A DNA stretch of 8,697 nt from an uncultured Collinsella sp. (GTDB taxonomy: Bacteria; Actinomycetota; Coriobacteriia; Coriobacteriales; Coriobacteriaceae), in assembly GCA_900554585.1 (NCBI GenBank), contig USHS01000041.1:1-8697 (forward strand). The letters are read 5' to 3'. The translations under genes and the position numbers were made by a program. Positions within the stretch are counted from its first letter, which is position 1, and every line of letters begins with the position of its first letter. Shown one piece after another: positions 1 to 5,755 of the stretch. The notes below the pieces were generated by a model. The model was given only the letters and a program-made list of their open reading frames with translations. It was not told where the DNA came from and searched no databases.

Positions 1-849
1 CGCGCCTCGTTCGACATCCTCAATAGAAACCTCGGAGGCTTGGCGCGAAGCATTCCATGCCCGATACCCCACCAACTGGAACATAAATGGAAAGCCATCG
101 ATCGCCTTGGCAGCGAGGTCGATCGCCTCATCAGAAATCGTCTTGCCGCCGTCCTCAATCGTTAGTCGAAACGCTTCTTTTACCTCAGTCGGTGAAATTG
201 ATCCCAACGAATGTTGAGCCGCGCGACGAAGAAACGATGTCGATTTCCCCGTCAGCAGCGCCAGCACGCGAAACGGCAGCCCCGCCATAAGCAAAGCTAC
301 CTTTTTATTCTCGCTTACAAAGTGCTGGTAGGTAGTAACAAGCTCCGTCATTTGCGCAAACGATGCATCCACTTCGTCAACGGCGATAAGCACCCCGGTG
401 TCAGTCGCTTCAAGCTGAGCAAACAAAGCGTTCATCTTAGTACGCCAGTTAGCGCCCTCAAATTCAACATCGATGTTTTCCCAGCTCATGCTTCCTACGG
501 GGGCAATGCCGACACTGTTCACACGCCTAGAAGCGGGCTTTTCGATCAGATGGGCGGCTGATTCGTTGAGGCGCTGCAAAATGTCTTCGAGCATCCCCTC
601 CGAGGCCGTCACATTCGCTGTAATCCAGCCCTCTTGCTGGGCGCGGTACGACAGATATGCCAAAAGCGCCGTTTTACCTGTACCACGTGCACCATAGAAA
701 ACCGAGCAAAGATTGGGATCGGAGTCGTCATTTTCAAACGCCAGCACCATATCATCGATGATTTGCTCACGGCCGGCCATATACGCCGGTACACGTCCGA
801 ACATCGGCGTGAATGGATTTGCCTGCCTGTACGCCGTCGGTGCCGCCAT
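1..849 (-). CDS. AAA/Orc1-like ATP-binding protein, C-terminus cut by the window edge
   Basis: The reading frame is open from an ATG at 849 to the window edge, giving 283 residues without a stop. The N-terminus, with NPFTPMFGRVPAYMAGRE at residues 11-28, is typical of an actinobacterial family of stand-alone ATP-binding proteins with an Orc1/Cdc6-like AAA domain. Visible motifs are Walker A GARGTGKT (53-60), Walker B VLIAVDEVD (153-161), a sensor-1-like strand VALLMAGLP (184-192) and an arginine-rich FLRRA (206-210) where an arginine finger or sensor 2 may sit. From about residue 219 the chain looks like the helical lid, and the missing C-terminus probably holds a winged-helix domain. A strong RBS (AAGGGAGG) lies 6 bases upstream of the ATG. 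ATP binding is well supported. The biological role is unknown, and neither a DNA nor a protein partner is visible. GC is about 50% by hand count over six 60-base lines, against 60-65% in lines sampled from two neighbouring genes, which suggests separate ancestry. Confidence 0.85.
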   Translation of the reverse strand, partial: MAAPTAYRQANPFTPMFGRVPAYMAGREQIIDDMVLAFENDDSDPNLCSVFYGARGTGKTALLAYLSYRAQQEGWITANVTASEGMLEDILQRLNESAAHLIEKPASRRVNSVGIAPVGSMSWENIDVEFEGANWRTKMNALFAQLEATDTGVLIAVDEVDASFAQMTELVTTYQHFVSENKKVALLMAGLPFRVLALLTGKSTSFLRRAAQHSLGSISPTEVKEAFRLTIEDGGKTISDEAIDLAAKAIDGFPFMFQLVGYRAWNASRQASEVSIEDVERGA

Positions 850-877
850 AAAGCCTCCCTTGAACTCATACAACTTA

Positions 878-883
878 ATTATG
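878..883 (-). promoter_or_regulatory. Candidate -10 element of the ATPase gene
   Basis: On the minus strand CATAAT matches the TATAAT consensus at five of six bases and lies 28 bases upstream of the ATG at 849, just inside the tandem repeats. No convincing -35 hexamer is found 16-18 bases further upstream, because that space is filled by the CTCAAA array. If this is the promoter, it may depend on an activator bound to the array or be repressed by it. Confidence 0.3.
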
Positions 884-894
884 CCCCTACAATC

Positions 895-951
895 TTTAAG
901 TATTTTGAGCATCTTTGAGTTATTTGAGCATCTTTGAGTTCTTTGAGTGAT
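895..951 (-). repeat. Three 19-base tandem repeats upstream of the ATPase gene, operator-like
   Basis: Three 19-base units lie at 895-913, 914-932 and 933-951. The first two read TTTAAGTATTTTGAGCATC and TTTGAGTTATTTGAGCATC on the plus strand. The third is degenerate at its end. Each unit contains two TTTGAG-type hexamers, so six hexamers begin at 895, 904, 914, 923, 933 and 942, spaced alternately 9 and 10 bases. On the coding strand they read CTCAAA. This near-helical phasing, 46 to 102 bases upstream of the ATPase start codon, is what a cooperative DNA-binding site would look like. A weak -10-like CATAAT lies at 883-878, between the array and the gene. A regulatory function is inferred; the repeat itself is directly visible. 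Confidence 0.8.
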
Positions 952-990
952 CGGCCCCCGCAGAACCAGTTGACTTTCTCCGCCTAAAAC

Positions 991-1033
991 AAAAACCACC
1001 ACAAAGGTGCCTGTCCCCTTTGTGGTGGTTTTT
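991..1033 (-). terminator. Strong bidirectional terminator after the cytidylate-kinase-like gene
   Basis: Two perfectly complementary 17-base arms (991-1007 and 1017-1033) enclose a 9-base loop. The stem has A5 on its left edge and T5 on its right edge, so it can act on either strand. On the minus strand it begins 6 bases after the kinase-like stop codon and runs into TTTTTGTTTT. The loop and inner stem together form the minus-strand sequence GGGGACAGGCACC, which matches the GGGGAC repeat theme of other intergenic regions here. Confidence 0.9.
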
Positions 1034-1039
1034 GATCGG

Positions 1040-1663
1040 TTAGCCTTCGAGCTGCGCCACTTTGTAGCGGTAGGCGGCGGCGATGACGTCTTTACAACCC
1101 TCGCGGCCCAGCTTGGCGCGGTTGACGACAATGTCTTTACCGCTCGTCATCTTCCACTTTCCGGCACTATAGCGCTTATAGAACGCCTCGCGCGCCTTCT
1201 GCTGCTGCTTGACCAGCTTGGCGCCCTTCTTTTTGTTAAGGCCGCGCTTCTTGCGCACGATCTCGACGCGGTCCTCAAAGGGTGCGGTCACCAACACGGC
1301 AATGTGGTTGGGGTTGTTACGCAGCAGGTAATCGGACAGGCGACCTTCAATAATGCAGCTCTCGGTCTCGCCCAGGTCCAAAATCACCTGGCTCATCTTT
1401 TGGAACAGCTTGTCCGAGTACGAACGCGCATCGTAGCGGTCGGGCAGAAACGCCATGTTCTCCACGGCCAGGCGCTCGTCGTAAGCGGCCATCTTGTCGA
1501 GCGACTCGCCCGCACGCAGCGACGCACGCACCAGCAGCTCGTTATCGTACAGCGGAATCCCCAACTCGTCGGCAAGCATGCGACCAATCTCGTGGCCCTC
1601 GGCGCCAAAGTCGCGCGCGATGGTAATGACCACAGGATTCTTCTTGTTCTCCAGATCGCTCAT
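1040..1663 (-). CDS. Cytidylate-kinase-like family protein
   Basis: This 207-residue protein resembles the cytidylate-kinase-like family (Cytidylate_kin2 type), common in Firmicutes and Actinobacteria and largely uncharacterised. The N-terminal strand VVITIARDF (11-19) leads into a variant P-loop, GAEGHEIGRML (20-30), then LADELGIPLYDNELL (30-44), the usual pattern of this family in place of a textbook GxxGxGK. Other family-like segments are CIIEGRLSDYLL (103-114), HIAVLVTAPFEDRVE (120-134) and a basic lid region RKKRGLNKKKGAK (137-149). It is predicted to be cytosolic. A nucleoside-phosphate kinase activity is inferred from the family and has not been shown for this branch; a true cmk would be expected elsewhere in the genome. 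The ATG at 1663 has an upstream AGAAAGGA. The preceding gene ends 171 bases upstream behind a large hairpin, so the kinase may be independently transcribed. A lone GTGACA at 1719-1714 could be a -35, without a clear -10. Confidence 0.85.
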   Translation of the reverse strand: MSDLENKKNPVVITIARDFGAEGHEIGRMLADELGIPLYDNELLVRASLRAGESLDKMAAYDERLAVENMAFLPDRYDARSYSDKLFQKMSQVILDLGETESCIIEGRLSDYLLRNNPNHIAVLVTAPFEDRVEIVRKKRGLNKKKGAKLVKQQQKAREAFYKRYSAGKWKMTSGKDIVVNRAKLGREGCKDVIAAAYRYKVAQLEG

Positions 1664-1727
1664 CGCGATTCCTTTCTAACAAATGAGAAATAGGCGATTC
1701 CTGATTCCCATTTTGTCACTTACGACC

Positions 1728-1835
1728 GTCCTGGTTTCCCAAGTGCGGCAGATTGCCCCGAAAGAGGAACGCCGCGTACTAAATGTACGCAAGCGACGAT
1801 TGAGGGGCAAGGTGCCGTGCTTGGGGAAGCAGGAC
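1728..1835. repeat. 108-base imperfect palindrome overlapping the permease stop codon
   Basis: The outer arms, 1728-1759 and 1804-1835, match at 26 of 32 positions, starting at GTCCTG (1728-1733) and CAGGAC (1830-1835). An inner perfect GCGTAC/GTACGC stem (1774-1779 and 1785-1790) surrounds a TAAAT loop, with weaker pairing between. Some mismatches become G-U pairs in RNA. The right edge runs into the stop codon of the second ABC permease (1835-1837). No T-tract follows, so it is not a standard intrinsic terminator. It may be a MITE/REP-type element or a 3'-end stabilising hairpin. Confidence 0.75.
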
Positions 1836-2473
1836 TACGCTGCCACAATACGGCGTTGATACGCTCGGACCAGCAGCGAGATACCAAAGTTGAGCACAAA
1901 GTACATCGCAAACACCAGGCCGTAGAGCATAAGCACCTGCGACAGATCGATCGCGTGGGCCATCACAACGTTGGCCGTGTACATGAGCTCGGCCACGTTA
2001 ATGCCCGAAAGATACGAGCTGTCCTTAATGACGGTCGTGCACTGGCTAAACAGCGCCGGAATGATCGTCTTAAACGTCTGCGGCAGAATGATGTAGCGCA
2101 TGGTGGCAAAGAAGCCGAAGCCCTGGCTCTGCGCTGCCTCAAACTGGCCGCGCGGAATCGAGTTGAGGCCGCCGCGCACAATCTCGGCCATAACAGCGCT
2201 GGTAAACAGCGTAAAGGCGATGGTCGAAATCACAATGTCCAAACCCTGCACCGTAAAGTAGATAAACAGGATCCACAGCAGGTTCGGCGTACAGCGGAAC
2301 AGCTCGATATAGGCGCTCACCAAAATACGGAATGGACGGGGCGCATAACTCTTAACGAGCGCCAGCACCGTGCCAAAGATGAGCGAGAAAAAGATCGACA
2401 GCGCCGAGATCTCGATCGTCTTAACAAAGCCGCCCCAAATGTAGAGCAGGTTGGTCGTGTTGAAGATTTCCAT
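1835..2473 (-). CDS. Amino acid ABC transporter permease (second subunit)
   Basis: This 212-residue inner-membrane permease belongs to the polar amino acid (HisM/GlnP) family. It has the usual arrangement of an N-terminal hydrophobic segment (about 20-40), further membrane spans (about 66-92 and 181-203), and the cytoplasmic EAA loop EIVRGGLNSIPRGQFEAAQSQGF (97-119, followed by ILPQ at 129-132), which contacts the ATPase. Length is normal for the family. The ATG at 2473 lies 3 bases after the stop of permease 1, with an AGGAGG ribosome site inside the 3' end of that gene, so the two are probably translated in coupled fashion and form a heterodimeric channel. The stop codon sits at the edge of the 1728-1835 palindrome. 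The substrate cannot be fixed from this subunit. Confidence 0.93.
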   Translation of the reverse strand: MEIFNTTNLLYIWGGFVKTIEISALSIFFSLIFGTVLALVKSYAPRPFRILVSAYIELFRCTPNLLWILFIYFTVQGLDIVISTIAFTLFTSAVMAEIVRGGLNSIPRGQFEAAQSQGFGFFATMRYIILPQTFKTIIPALFSQCTTVIKDSSYLSGINVAELMYTANVVMAHAIDLSQVLMLYGLVFAMYFVLNFGISLLVRAYQRRIVAA

Positions 2474-2476
2474 GCG

Positions 2477-3223
2477 CTAGGCCTCCTCTACGTTGTCGAG
2501 CCCCAGCTCGGCCAAGCTCACACCGCGCGGACGCTCCTTTGAGCGGCGCTCGAGCCACTGCACCAGCATGGCGAGCGGAAAGCAGATGATGAAGTACATA
2601 AGGCAGCAGACGATGTATCCCTGCAGGTAACCGTACAGACTCACAAAGTTGTCGGAACGGTACATAAGGTCGCCGCCGGCCACAAGCGCCAGCACCGACG
2701 TATTCTTGACCAGGTTGAGCGCCTGGTTACACAGCGGCGGCAAAATGATCTTGAATGTCTGGGGCAGCACGATGTACCAGTACGCCTGCGCACGGGTGAA
2801 GCCCTGGCTCTGGGCCGCCTCCATCTGACCGCGCGGAACCGCCTCGATACCGGTGCGGATGACCTCCGAAATGTAGGCCGCGTGATACAGACCCACGCCC
2901 AAGAAGCCCAGCACGAACGGCGCGATGCGCACCGGCTGGTCGGCACCGGTTATGGCCTGCAAAAACTGCGGTCCGGCCATGTACATAAAGAGCACCTGCA
3001 CGGGCAACGGGGTGTTCTGGTAAAACTCCACGTACACGCGGCTTATGGCGCGCAACACGCGCGAGCGAGTGGTAGAGAACACACCCAGTAGCGTGCCCAG
3101 CACCAGCGACAGCAGCAGACCGGCAACGACCACCTGTAGCGTCACGCCAAAGCCCTCCCAGAAGGGCCCCATGTTTTGAAATGTCGTCGACCAACGGTCG
3201 GCGTCAAATAATCCTTCGAGCAT
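2477..3223 (-). CDS. Amino acid ABC transporter permease (first subunit)
   Basis: This 248-residue permease of the polar amino acid family pairs with the downstream permease. Membrane segments are apparent at about 26-50, 73-90, 100-120 and 198-222. The EAA loop runs from EVIRTGIEAVPRGQMEAAQ (120-138) to IVLPQ (151-155). The charged C-terminal tail (225-248) is longer than in the partner. I chose the ATG at 3223 because AAGGAAGG (3237-3230) sits 6 bases upstream. An in-frame ATG at 3256 lies inside the preceding gene and lacks such a site. The gap to the binding-protein stop is 25 bases. It acts in the cytoplasmic membrane as half of the translocation pore. Confidence 0.93.
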   Translation of the reverse strand: MLEGLFDADRWSTTFQNMGPFWEGFGVTLQVVVAGLLLSLVLGTLLGVFSTTRSRVLRAISRVYVEFYQNTPLPVQVLFMYMAGPQFLQAITGADQPVRIAPFVLGFLGVGLYHAAYISEVIRTGIEAVPRGQMEAAQSQGFTRAQAYWYIVLPQTFKIILPPLCNQALNLVKNTSVLALVAGGDLMYRSDNFVSLYGYLQGYIVCCLMYFIICFPLAMLVQWLERRSKERPRGVSLAELGLDNVEEA

Positions 3224-3248
3224 TTGATTCCTTCCTTGGACGATGCGC

Positions 3249-4127
3249 CTATACAAGACCCCAGGTCTTGACCTCTTGGTCGAGCCAGCCGTCGGCCAGG
3301 CGATCGCAAATCACCTGATCGACCACGGCCGAAAGGTCGCAGCCCTTCTTGGTCGCCACGCCGTAGCCCTGCTCGCCAAACTTGACCTCGGGCTGCAGCA
3401 GCTCAACGGTCTCGTTCATGTAACCGGCCAGTGTGGAGCGGTCCATGGCAAAGACGTCGATATTGCCGGCGTCGAGCGAACTCTTGATGATGGGGTAGCC
3501 GCTAAAGGCCCTAAACTCGGGCTTGCAGCTAAAGCCGTTGTCCTTGATCATCTGCTCGATCAGGCCCTGTGTGGTAGCACCCTGGCTCACGCCGATGACC
3601 TTGCCGTCCAGGTCCTCAATCGAGGTAAAGCCCGAACGCTTCTTGACCATGAGTCCCACGTAGTCGGTGCGGTACGGCGTCGAGAAATCCCAGCTCTTCT
3701 TGCGCTCGTCGGTGATGGTGTAGGTCGCCGCAACCACGTCAAGTTGGCCGTTATCGATCAGCGGGCCGCGCGTCTTGGGCGTTACGTCGGTAAACTCGAC
3801 AAGCTCCTGGGCGCGGGCCTCCTTGTAGCTCACGCCAAAGACGGCAGCGGCGATCTGGTAGCACAAATCGACTTCCATGCCCTCAAAGCGACCCTTGGCG
3901 GTGTCGTAATAGCCATAGCCGGGAACGTCCTTCTTAACGCCGGCATTCAGATGGCCACGCGACTTGATGGCCGCAAGCTTGGAGCCCTTGTCGGAGCCCT
4001 CGCCGCTGGTGGAGTTGCCGCAACCGGTAAGCGCGGTCCCCGTCAGCGCAAGCATGCTGGCGCCAGCCAGCTGCAAAAAGTGACGGCGCGACACGGCCGC
4101 CCTCGTCATATCCGTCATGTCCATCAC
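3249..4127 (-). CDS. Polar amino acid ABC transporter substrate-binding lipoprotein with Tat-type signal
   Basis: This 292-residue periplasmic-binding-protein-type receptor is in the SBP_bac_3 family. The leader contains SRRHFLQLAG (13-22), matching a twin-arginine signal, then a hydrophobic stretch and a lipobox TALTGC with the lipidated Cys at 36, followed by a Gly/Ser-rich linker. The mature part has hallmarks of Glu/Gln/Asp receptors: GVKKDVPGYGYYD, FTDVTPKTRGPLIDNGQLDVV, ATYTITDERKKSWDFSTPY and KVIGVSQGATTQG. By analogy with GlnH/PEB1-type proteins the ligand is probably glutamate, glutamine or aspartate; this is inference. The frame opens with GTG at 4127 followed directly by ATG at 4124, with further ATGs at 4118 and 4109. 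No strong RBS discriminates among them. The ATPase stop is only 5 bases upstream, so coupled translation is likely. Confidence 0.93.
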   Translation of the reverse strand: MMDMTDMTRAAVSRRHFLQLAGASMLALTGTALTGCGNSTSGEGSDKGSKLAAIKSRGHLNAGVKKDVPGYGYYDTAKGRFEGMEVDLCYQIAAAVFGVSYKEARAQELVEFTDVTPKTRGPLIDNGQLDVVAATYTITDERKKSWDFSTPYRTDYVGLMVKKRSGFTSIEDLDGKVIGVSQGATTQGLIEQMIKDNGFSCKPEFRAFSGYPIIKSSLDAGNIDVFAMDRSTLAGYMNETVELLQPEVKFGEQGYGVATKKGCDLSAVVDQVICDRLADGWLDQEVKTWGLV

Positions 4128-4132
4128 CGCGC

Positions 4133-4864
4133 CTAGTGCAGAATCTTGGACAGGAACTCACGGCAGCGCGGGTTCTCGGGGTTATCGAAGAAGTGCTCGG
4201 GCGTGCCCTCCTCCAGGATGCGGCCGTCCTCCATAAAGATGACGCGGTCGGCCACCTGGCGCGCAAAGCCCATCTCGTGCGTCACGCAGATCATGGTGAT
4301 GTCCTCCTGCGCGAGCTCAATCATAACGTCCAGAACCTCCTGGACCATCTCGGGGTCGAGCGCCGAGGTCGGTTCGTCAAACAGGATGATGGGTTGCTTG
4401 GTGCACAGGGCACGGGCGATGGCGATGCGCTGCTGCTGACCGCCCGAGAGATTCTGCGGATACTCGCCGGCCTTATGCGCCATGCCGACGCGCTTGAGCG
4501 CGGCGATGGCGATCTCGGTCGCCTCCTCCTTGCTCTTCTTTTGCAGCTTGATGGGCGCGAGCGTCAGGTTGCCCAGCACCGTCATGTTGGGATACAGGTT
4601 GAACTGCTGAAACACCATGGAACTATACTTGCGAGCCATCTCCAGGTGGTTCTTTTTGGTGAGCGGCGTACCGTCGATGACGACCTCGCCCGACGTAGGC
4701 TCCTCCAGATAATCGACGCAACGGATGAGCGTCGACTTACCCGAACCGGAAGGCCCGATCATTACGAGCTTCTCGCCGCGCTTGACGGTAAGATTGATAT
4801 CTTTGAGCACATGCAGGTCGCCAAAGTACTTGTTGAGATGCTTGATCTCGATCATGTCTGCCAT
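4133..4864 (-). CDS. glnQ: Polar amino acid ABC transporter ATP-binding protein (GlnQ type)
   Basis: This 243-residue ATPase energises the importer encoded downstream. All nucleotide-binding motifs are intact: Walker [10 protein letters not shown] (37-45), Q-loop VFQQFNLYP (84-92), signature LSGGQQQR (139-146), Walker B IILFDE (159-164), D-loop SALD (167-170) and H-loop His196 in CVTHEMGFA. The length and the [19 protein letters not shown] segment are characteristic of the GlnQ/HisP subfamily. It opens the four-gene operon ATPase, binding protein, permease 1, permease 2, all spaced by 25 bases or less. An AGGGAAGGGA ribosome site lies just upstream of the ATG at 4864. The symbol reflects subfamily; the substrate is not proven. 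Confidence 0.95.
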   Translation of the reverse strand: MADMIEIKHLNKYFGDLHVLKDINLTVKRGEKLVMIGPSGSGKSTLIRCVDYLEEPTSGEVVIDGTPLTKKNHLEMARKYSSMVFQQFNLYPNMTVLGNLTLAPIKLQKKSKEEATEIAIAALKRVGMAHKAGEYPQNLSGGQQQRIAIARALCTKQPIILFDEPTSALDPEMVQEVLDVMIELAQEDITMICVTHEMGFARQVADRVIFMEDGRILEEGTPEHFFDNPENPRCREFLSKILH

Positions 4865-4899
4865 GAATGTCCCTTCCCTGCGTTTACACGAGTTGAACT

Positions 4900-4905
4900 A
4901 TTGTA
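4900..4905 (-). promoter_or_regulatory. Candidate -10 element of the amino acid ABC operon
   Basis: TACAAT on the minus strand matches TATAAT at five of six bases and lies 35 bases upstream of the glnQ start, giving a plausible short leader. No good -35 match is seen at the standard distance (positions about 4922-4928 read CTGCGG or similar), so the assignment is tentative. Confidence 0.4.
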
Positions 4906-4970
4906 CGGAAAGAACCACGTTTCCGCAGCCCACACTACATTCCCGTAAAGAACCCGCAACCTTTAACCCA

Positions 4971-5037
4971 CTCATTGGGGACAGACTTAAATGAGTGCCC
5001 GCTCATTGGGTACTCATTTAAGTCTGTCCCCAATGAG
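4971..5037. repeat. 67-base perfect inverted repeat carrying GGGGACAG, REPIN-like
   Basis: Two perfectly complementary 26-base arms (4971-4996 and 5012-5037) enclose a 15-base spacer. Each arm begins CTCATTGGGGACAGACTTAA and ends ATGAGT. The spacer holds an extra copy of CTCATTGGG at 5002-5010. Two inverted GGGGAC-bearing arms around a short spacer is the architecture of REP doublets (REPINs) mobilised by RAYT-type transposases. No such transposase lies in this window, so mobilisation is inference. The element sits between the glnQ promoter region and the preceding terminator. Confidence 0.85.
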
Positions 5038-5048
5038 CACCGCCCAGC

Positions 5049-5081
5049 AAAAAAGGGGCGCGACCGCAATGGTCACGCCCC
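5049..5081 (-). terminator. Intrinsic terminator closing the PPIase-YqeY transcription unit
   Basis: On the minus strand an 11-base stem with one mismatch (arms 5081-5071 and 5065-5055, loop of 5 bases) is followed by six T residues (5054-5049). It is GC-rich and has the standard form. It lies about 180 bases downstream of the YqeY stop codon, so the transcript probably carries a long structured 3' tail, or a separate small RNA ends here. Confidence 0.85.
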
Positions 5082-5114
5082 CTCCAACCGCCCTTGTTGA
5101 GCATAAGTCAGCGA

Positions 5115-5213
5115 AAACCCGTACACGCGAGCAAGGTGACGTGAAATGAAAGGGCGCAGACCTTATGGTCGCGTCCTTGAAATTGAACGTCAGATTGCCG
5201 CGTGTACGGGTTT
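5115..5213. repeat. 99-base imperfect palindrome between YqeY and the ABC operon
   Basis: The outer 15 bases are perfectly complementary (AAACCCGTACACGCG at 5115-5129 and its complement at 5199-5213). Pairing continues inward through TGACGT-type and AAGG/GCG blocks to a central GACC/GGTC stem around the plus-strand TTAT loop (5163-5166). The whole could fold into one long hairpin on either strand. It shares its size with the 1728-1835 palindrome but has no obvious sequence identity with it. The mismatched inner arms resemble a structured RNA or an ageing MITE. No coding frame is supported here. Confidence 0.7.
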
Positions 5214-5226
5214 GCAGCGTCGAGCC

Positions 5227-5254
5227 GTTACGCGGTTTGGTAAAACCGCGTAAC
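5227..5254. repeat. Short perfect hairpin 3 bases after the YqeY stop codon
   Basis: Twelve-base perfect arms, GTTACGCGGTTT (5227-5238) and its complement (5243-5254), enclose a 4-base loop. On the minus strand it follows the stop codon almost directly but is not followed by a T-tract, so it may protect the mRNA 3' end or weakly terminate. The clear terminator is further down at 5049-5081. Confidence 0.7.
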
Positions 5255-5257
5255 AAA

Positions 5258-5701
5258 TTACGCAAGCTTTGCGCCGACGATCTTTGCCGCGGCAGGCTTA
5301 TCGAAGTTGCCGCCGGTGGCCTTGCCGAGTGCTCCCATGACCTGGCCCATCTGCTTCTTGGACGTGGCGCCCAGCTCGGCAATGACCTGCTCGATCAGAG
5401 CCTCGAGTTCCTCGCCCGAAACCTGCGCGGGCAGCAGGCTCTCCAGAATCTTGACCTGCTCGGTCAGGTTGTCGGTACGGTCTTGGTCGGTGCCGGCCTT
5501 AATGGACATCTCCAGCGTCTCGCTCGTCTGCTTAATCAGACGCTTGATCATGCTGTTGACGTCTTCCTCGGTCACGTCGCGGCGCTCGTTAACCTCGATA
5601 TTCTTCACCTCGGCCTTAACCTGGCGAATGATGGACAGGCGAACCTTGTCCTTGGCCTTCATGGCGGCGATCATTTCCTGCTGCAGCTCTTCGTTGGTCA
5701 T
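5258..5701 (-). CDS. GatB/YqeY domain-containing protein
   Basis: This 147-residue protein is a stand-alone YqeY domain, related to the tRNA-binding tail of the GatB amidotransferase subunit. Family features are the N-terminal MKAKDKVRLSIIRQVKAEVKN segment (residue 14 onward), the central helices around MIKRLIKQTSE, the ILESLLPAQVSGEEL block and the C-terminal ELGATSKKQMGQVMGALGKATGGNFD signature. Length is normal. A role in tRNA-dependent metabolism is often proposed for the family; the exact function is not established. The gene follows the PPIase by 54 bases and is probably in the same transcript. I start at the ATG at 5701 because AGGAGG (5715-5710) lies 8 bases upstream. A TTG at 5707 in the same frame is too close to that site. 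Confidence 0.92.
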   Translation of the reverse strand: MTNEELQQEMIAAMKAKDKVRLSIIRQVKAEVKNIEVNERRDVTEEDVNSMIKRLIKQTSETLEMSIKAGTDQDRTDNLTEQVKILESLLPAQVSGEELEALIEQVIAELGATSKKQMGQVMGALGKATGGNFDKPAAAKIVGAKLA

Positions 5702-5709
5702 CTGCAAAT

Positions 5710-5715
5710 CCTCCT
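5710..5715 (-). promoter_or_regulatory. Ribosome binding site that decides the YqeY start
   Basis: AGGAGG on the minus strand is 8 bases from the ATG at 5701 but only 2 bases from the in-frame TTG at 5707, so the ATG is the better start. Confidence 0.8.
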
Positions 5716-5724
5716 CAATAGTGT

Positions 5725-5750
5725 GGGCAGCACTCGCACGAGCACCGCCC
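5725..5750 (-). other. Intercistronic hairpin between the PPIase and YqeY genes
   Basis: Twelve-base arms (5750-5739 and 5736-5725) with a 2-base tip pair completely in RNA if three G-U pairs are allowed, starting 5 bases after the PPIase stop codon. There is no T-tract. It may serve as a processing or partial attenuation point that sets the ratio of the two gene products; that role is inferred from position only. Confidence 0.5.
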
Positions 5751-5755
5751 CATGA

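Larger units (their letters stand above)
4865..5257. other. 393-base gene-free region between YqeY and glnQ
   Basis: No supported coding frame lies here. In minus-strand order it contains the 5254-5227 hairpin, the 5213-5115 long palindrome, the 5081-5049 terminator, the 5037-4971 inverted repeat and the candidate glnQ promoter at 4905-4900. Bases 4906-4970 and 5082-5114 show nothing further that I can name. Confidence 0.8.

Noticed and set aside
211..561. Plus-strand frames opposite the ATPase gene
   Set aside because: The minus-strand frame is open for 283 codons with Walker A and B motifs in the right order. The plus frames are short and unrelated to any family I know.
895..951. The tandem repeats as a CRISPR array
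   Set aside because: Units are 19 bases, directly adjacent with no unique spacers, and there are only three.
3243..4136. A 297-codon plus-strand frame opposite the binding-protein gene
   Set aside because: The minus strand encodes a clear Tat-type SBP_bac_3 lipoprotein over the same bases. The plus frame has no motif or ribosome site of note.
5115..5213. The long palindrome as a tRNA or T-box
   Set aside because: There is no cloverleaf, no T-loop GTTCRANNC or CCA end, and no specifier or antiterminator sequence. It is a single long hairpin.
5014..5382. A 122-codon minus-strand frame across the palindromic region
   Set aside because: It runs through the YqeY gene, both hairpins, the terminator and the inverted repeat. 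Its composition follows the repeats rather than a protein.
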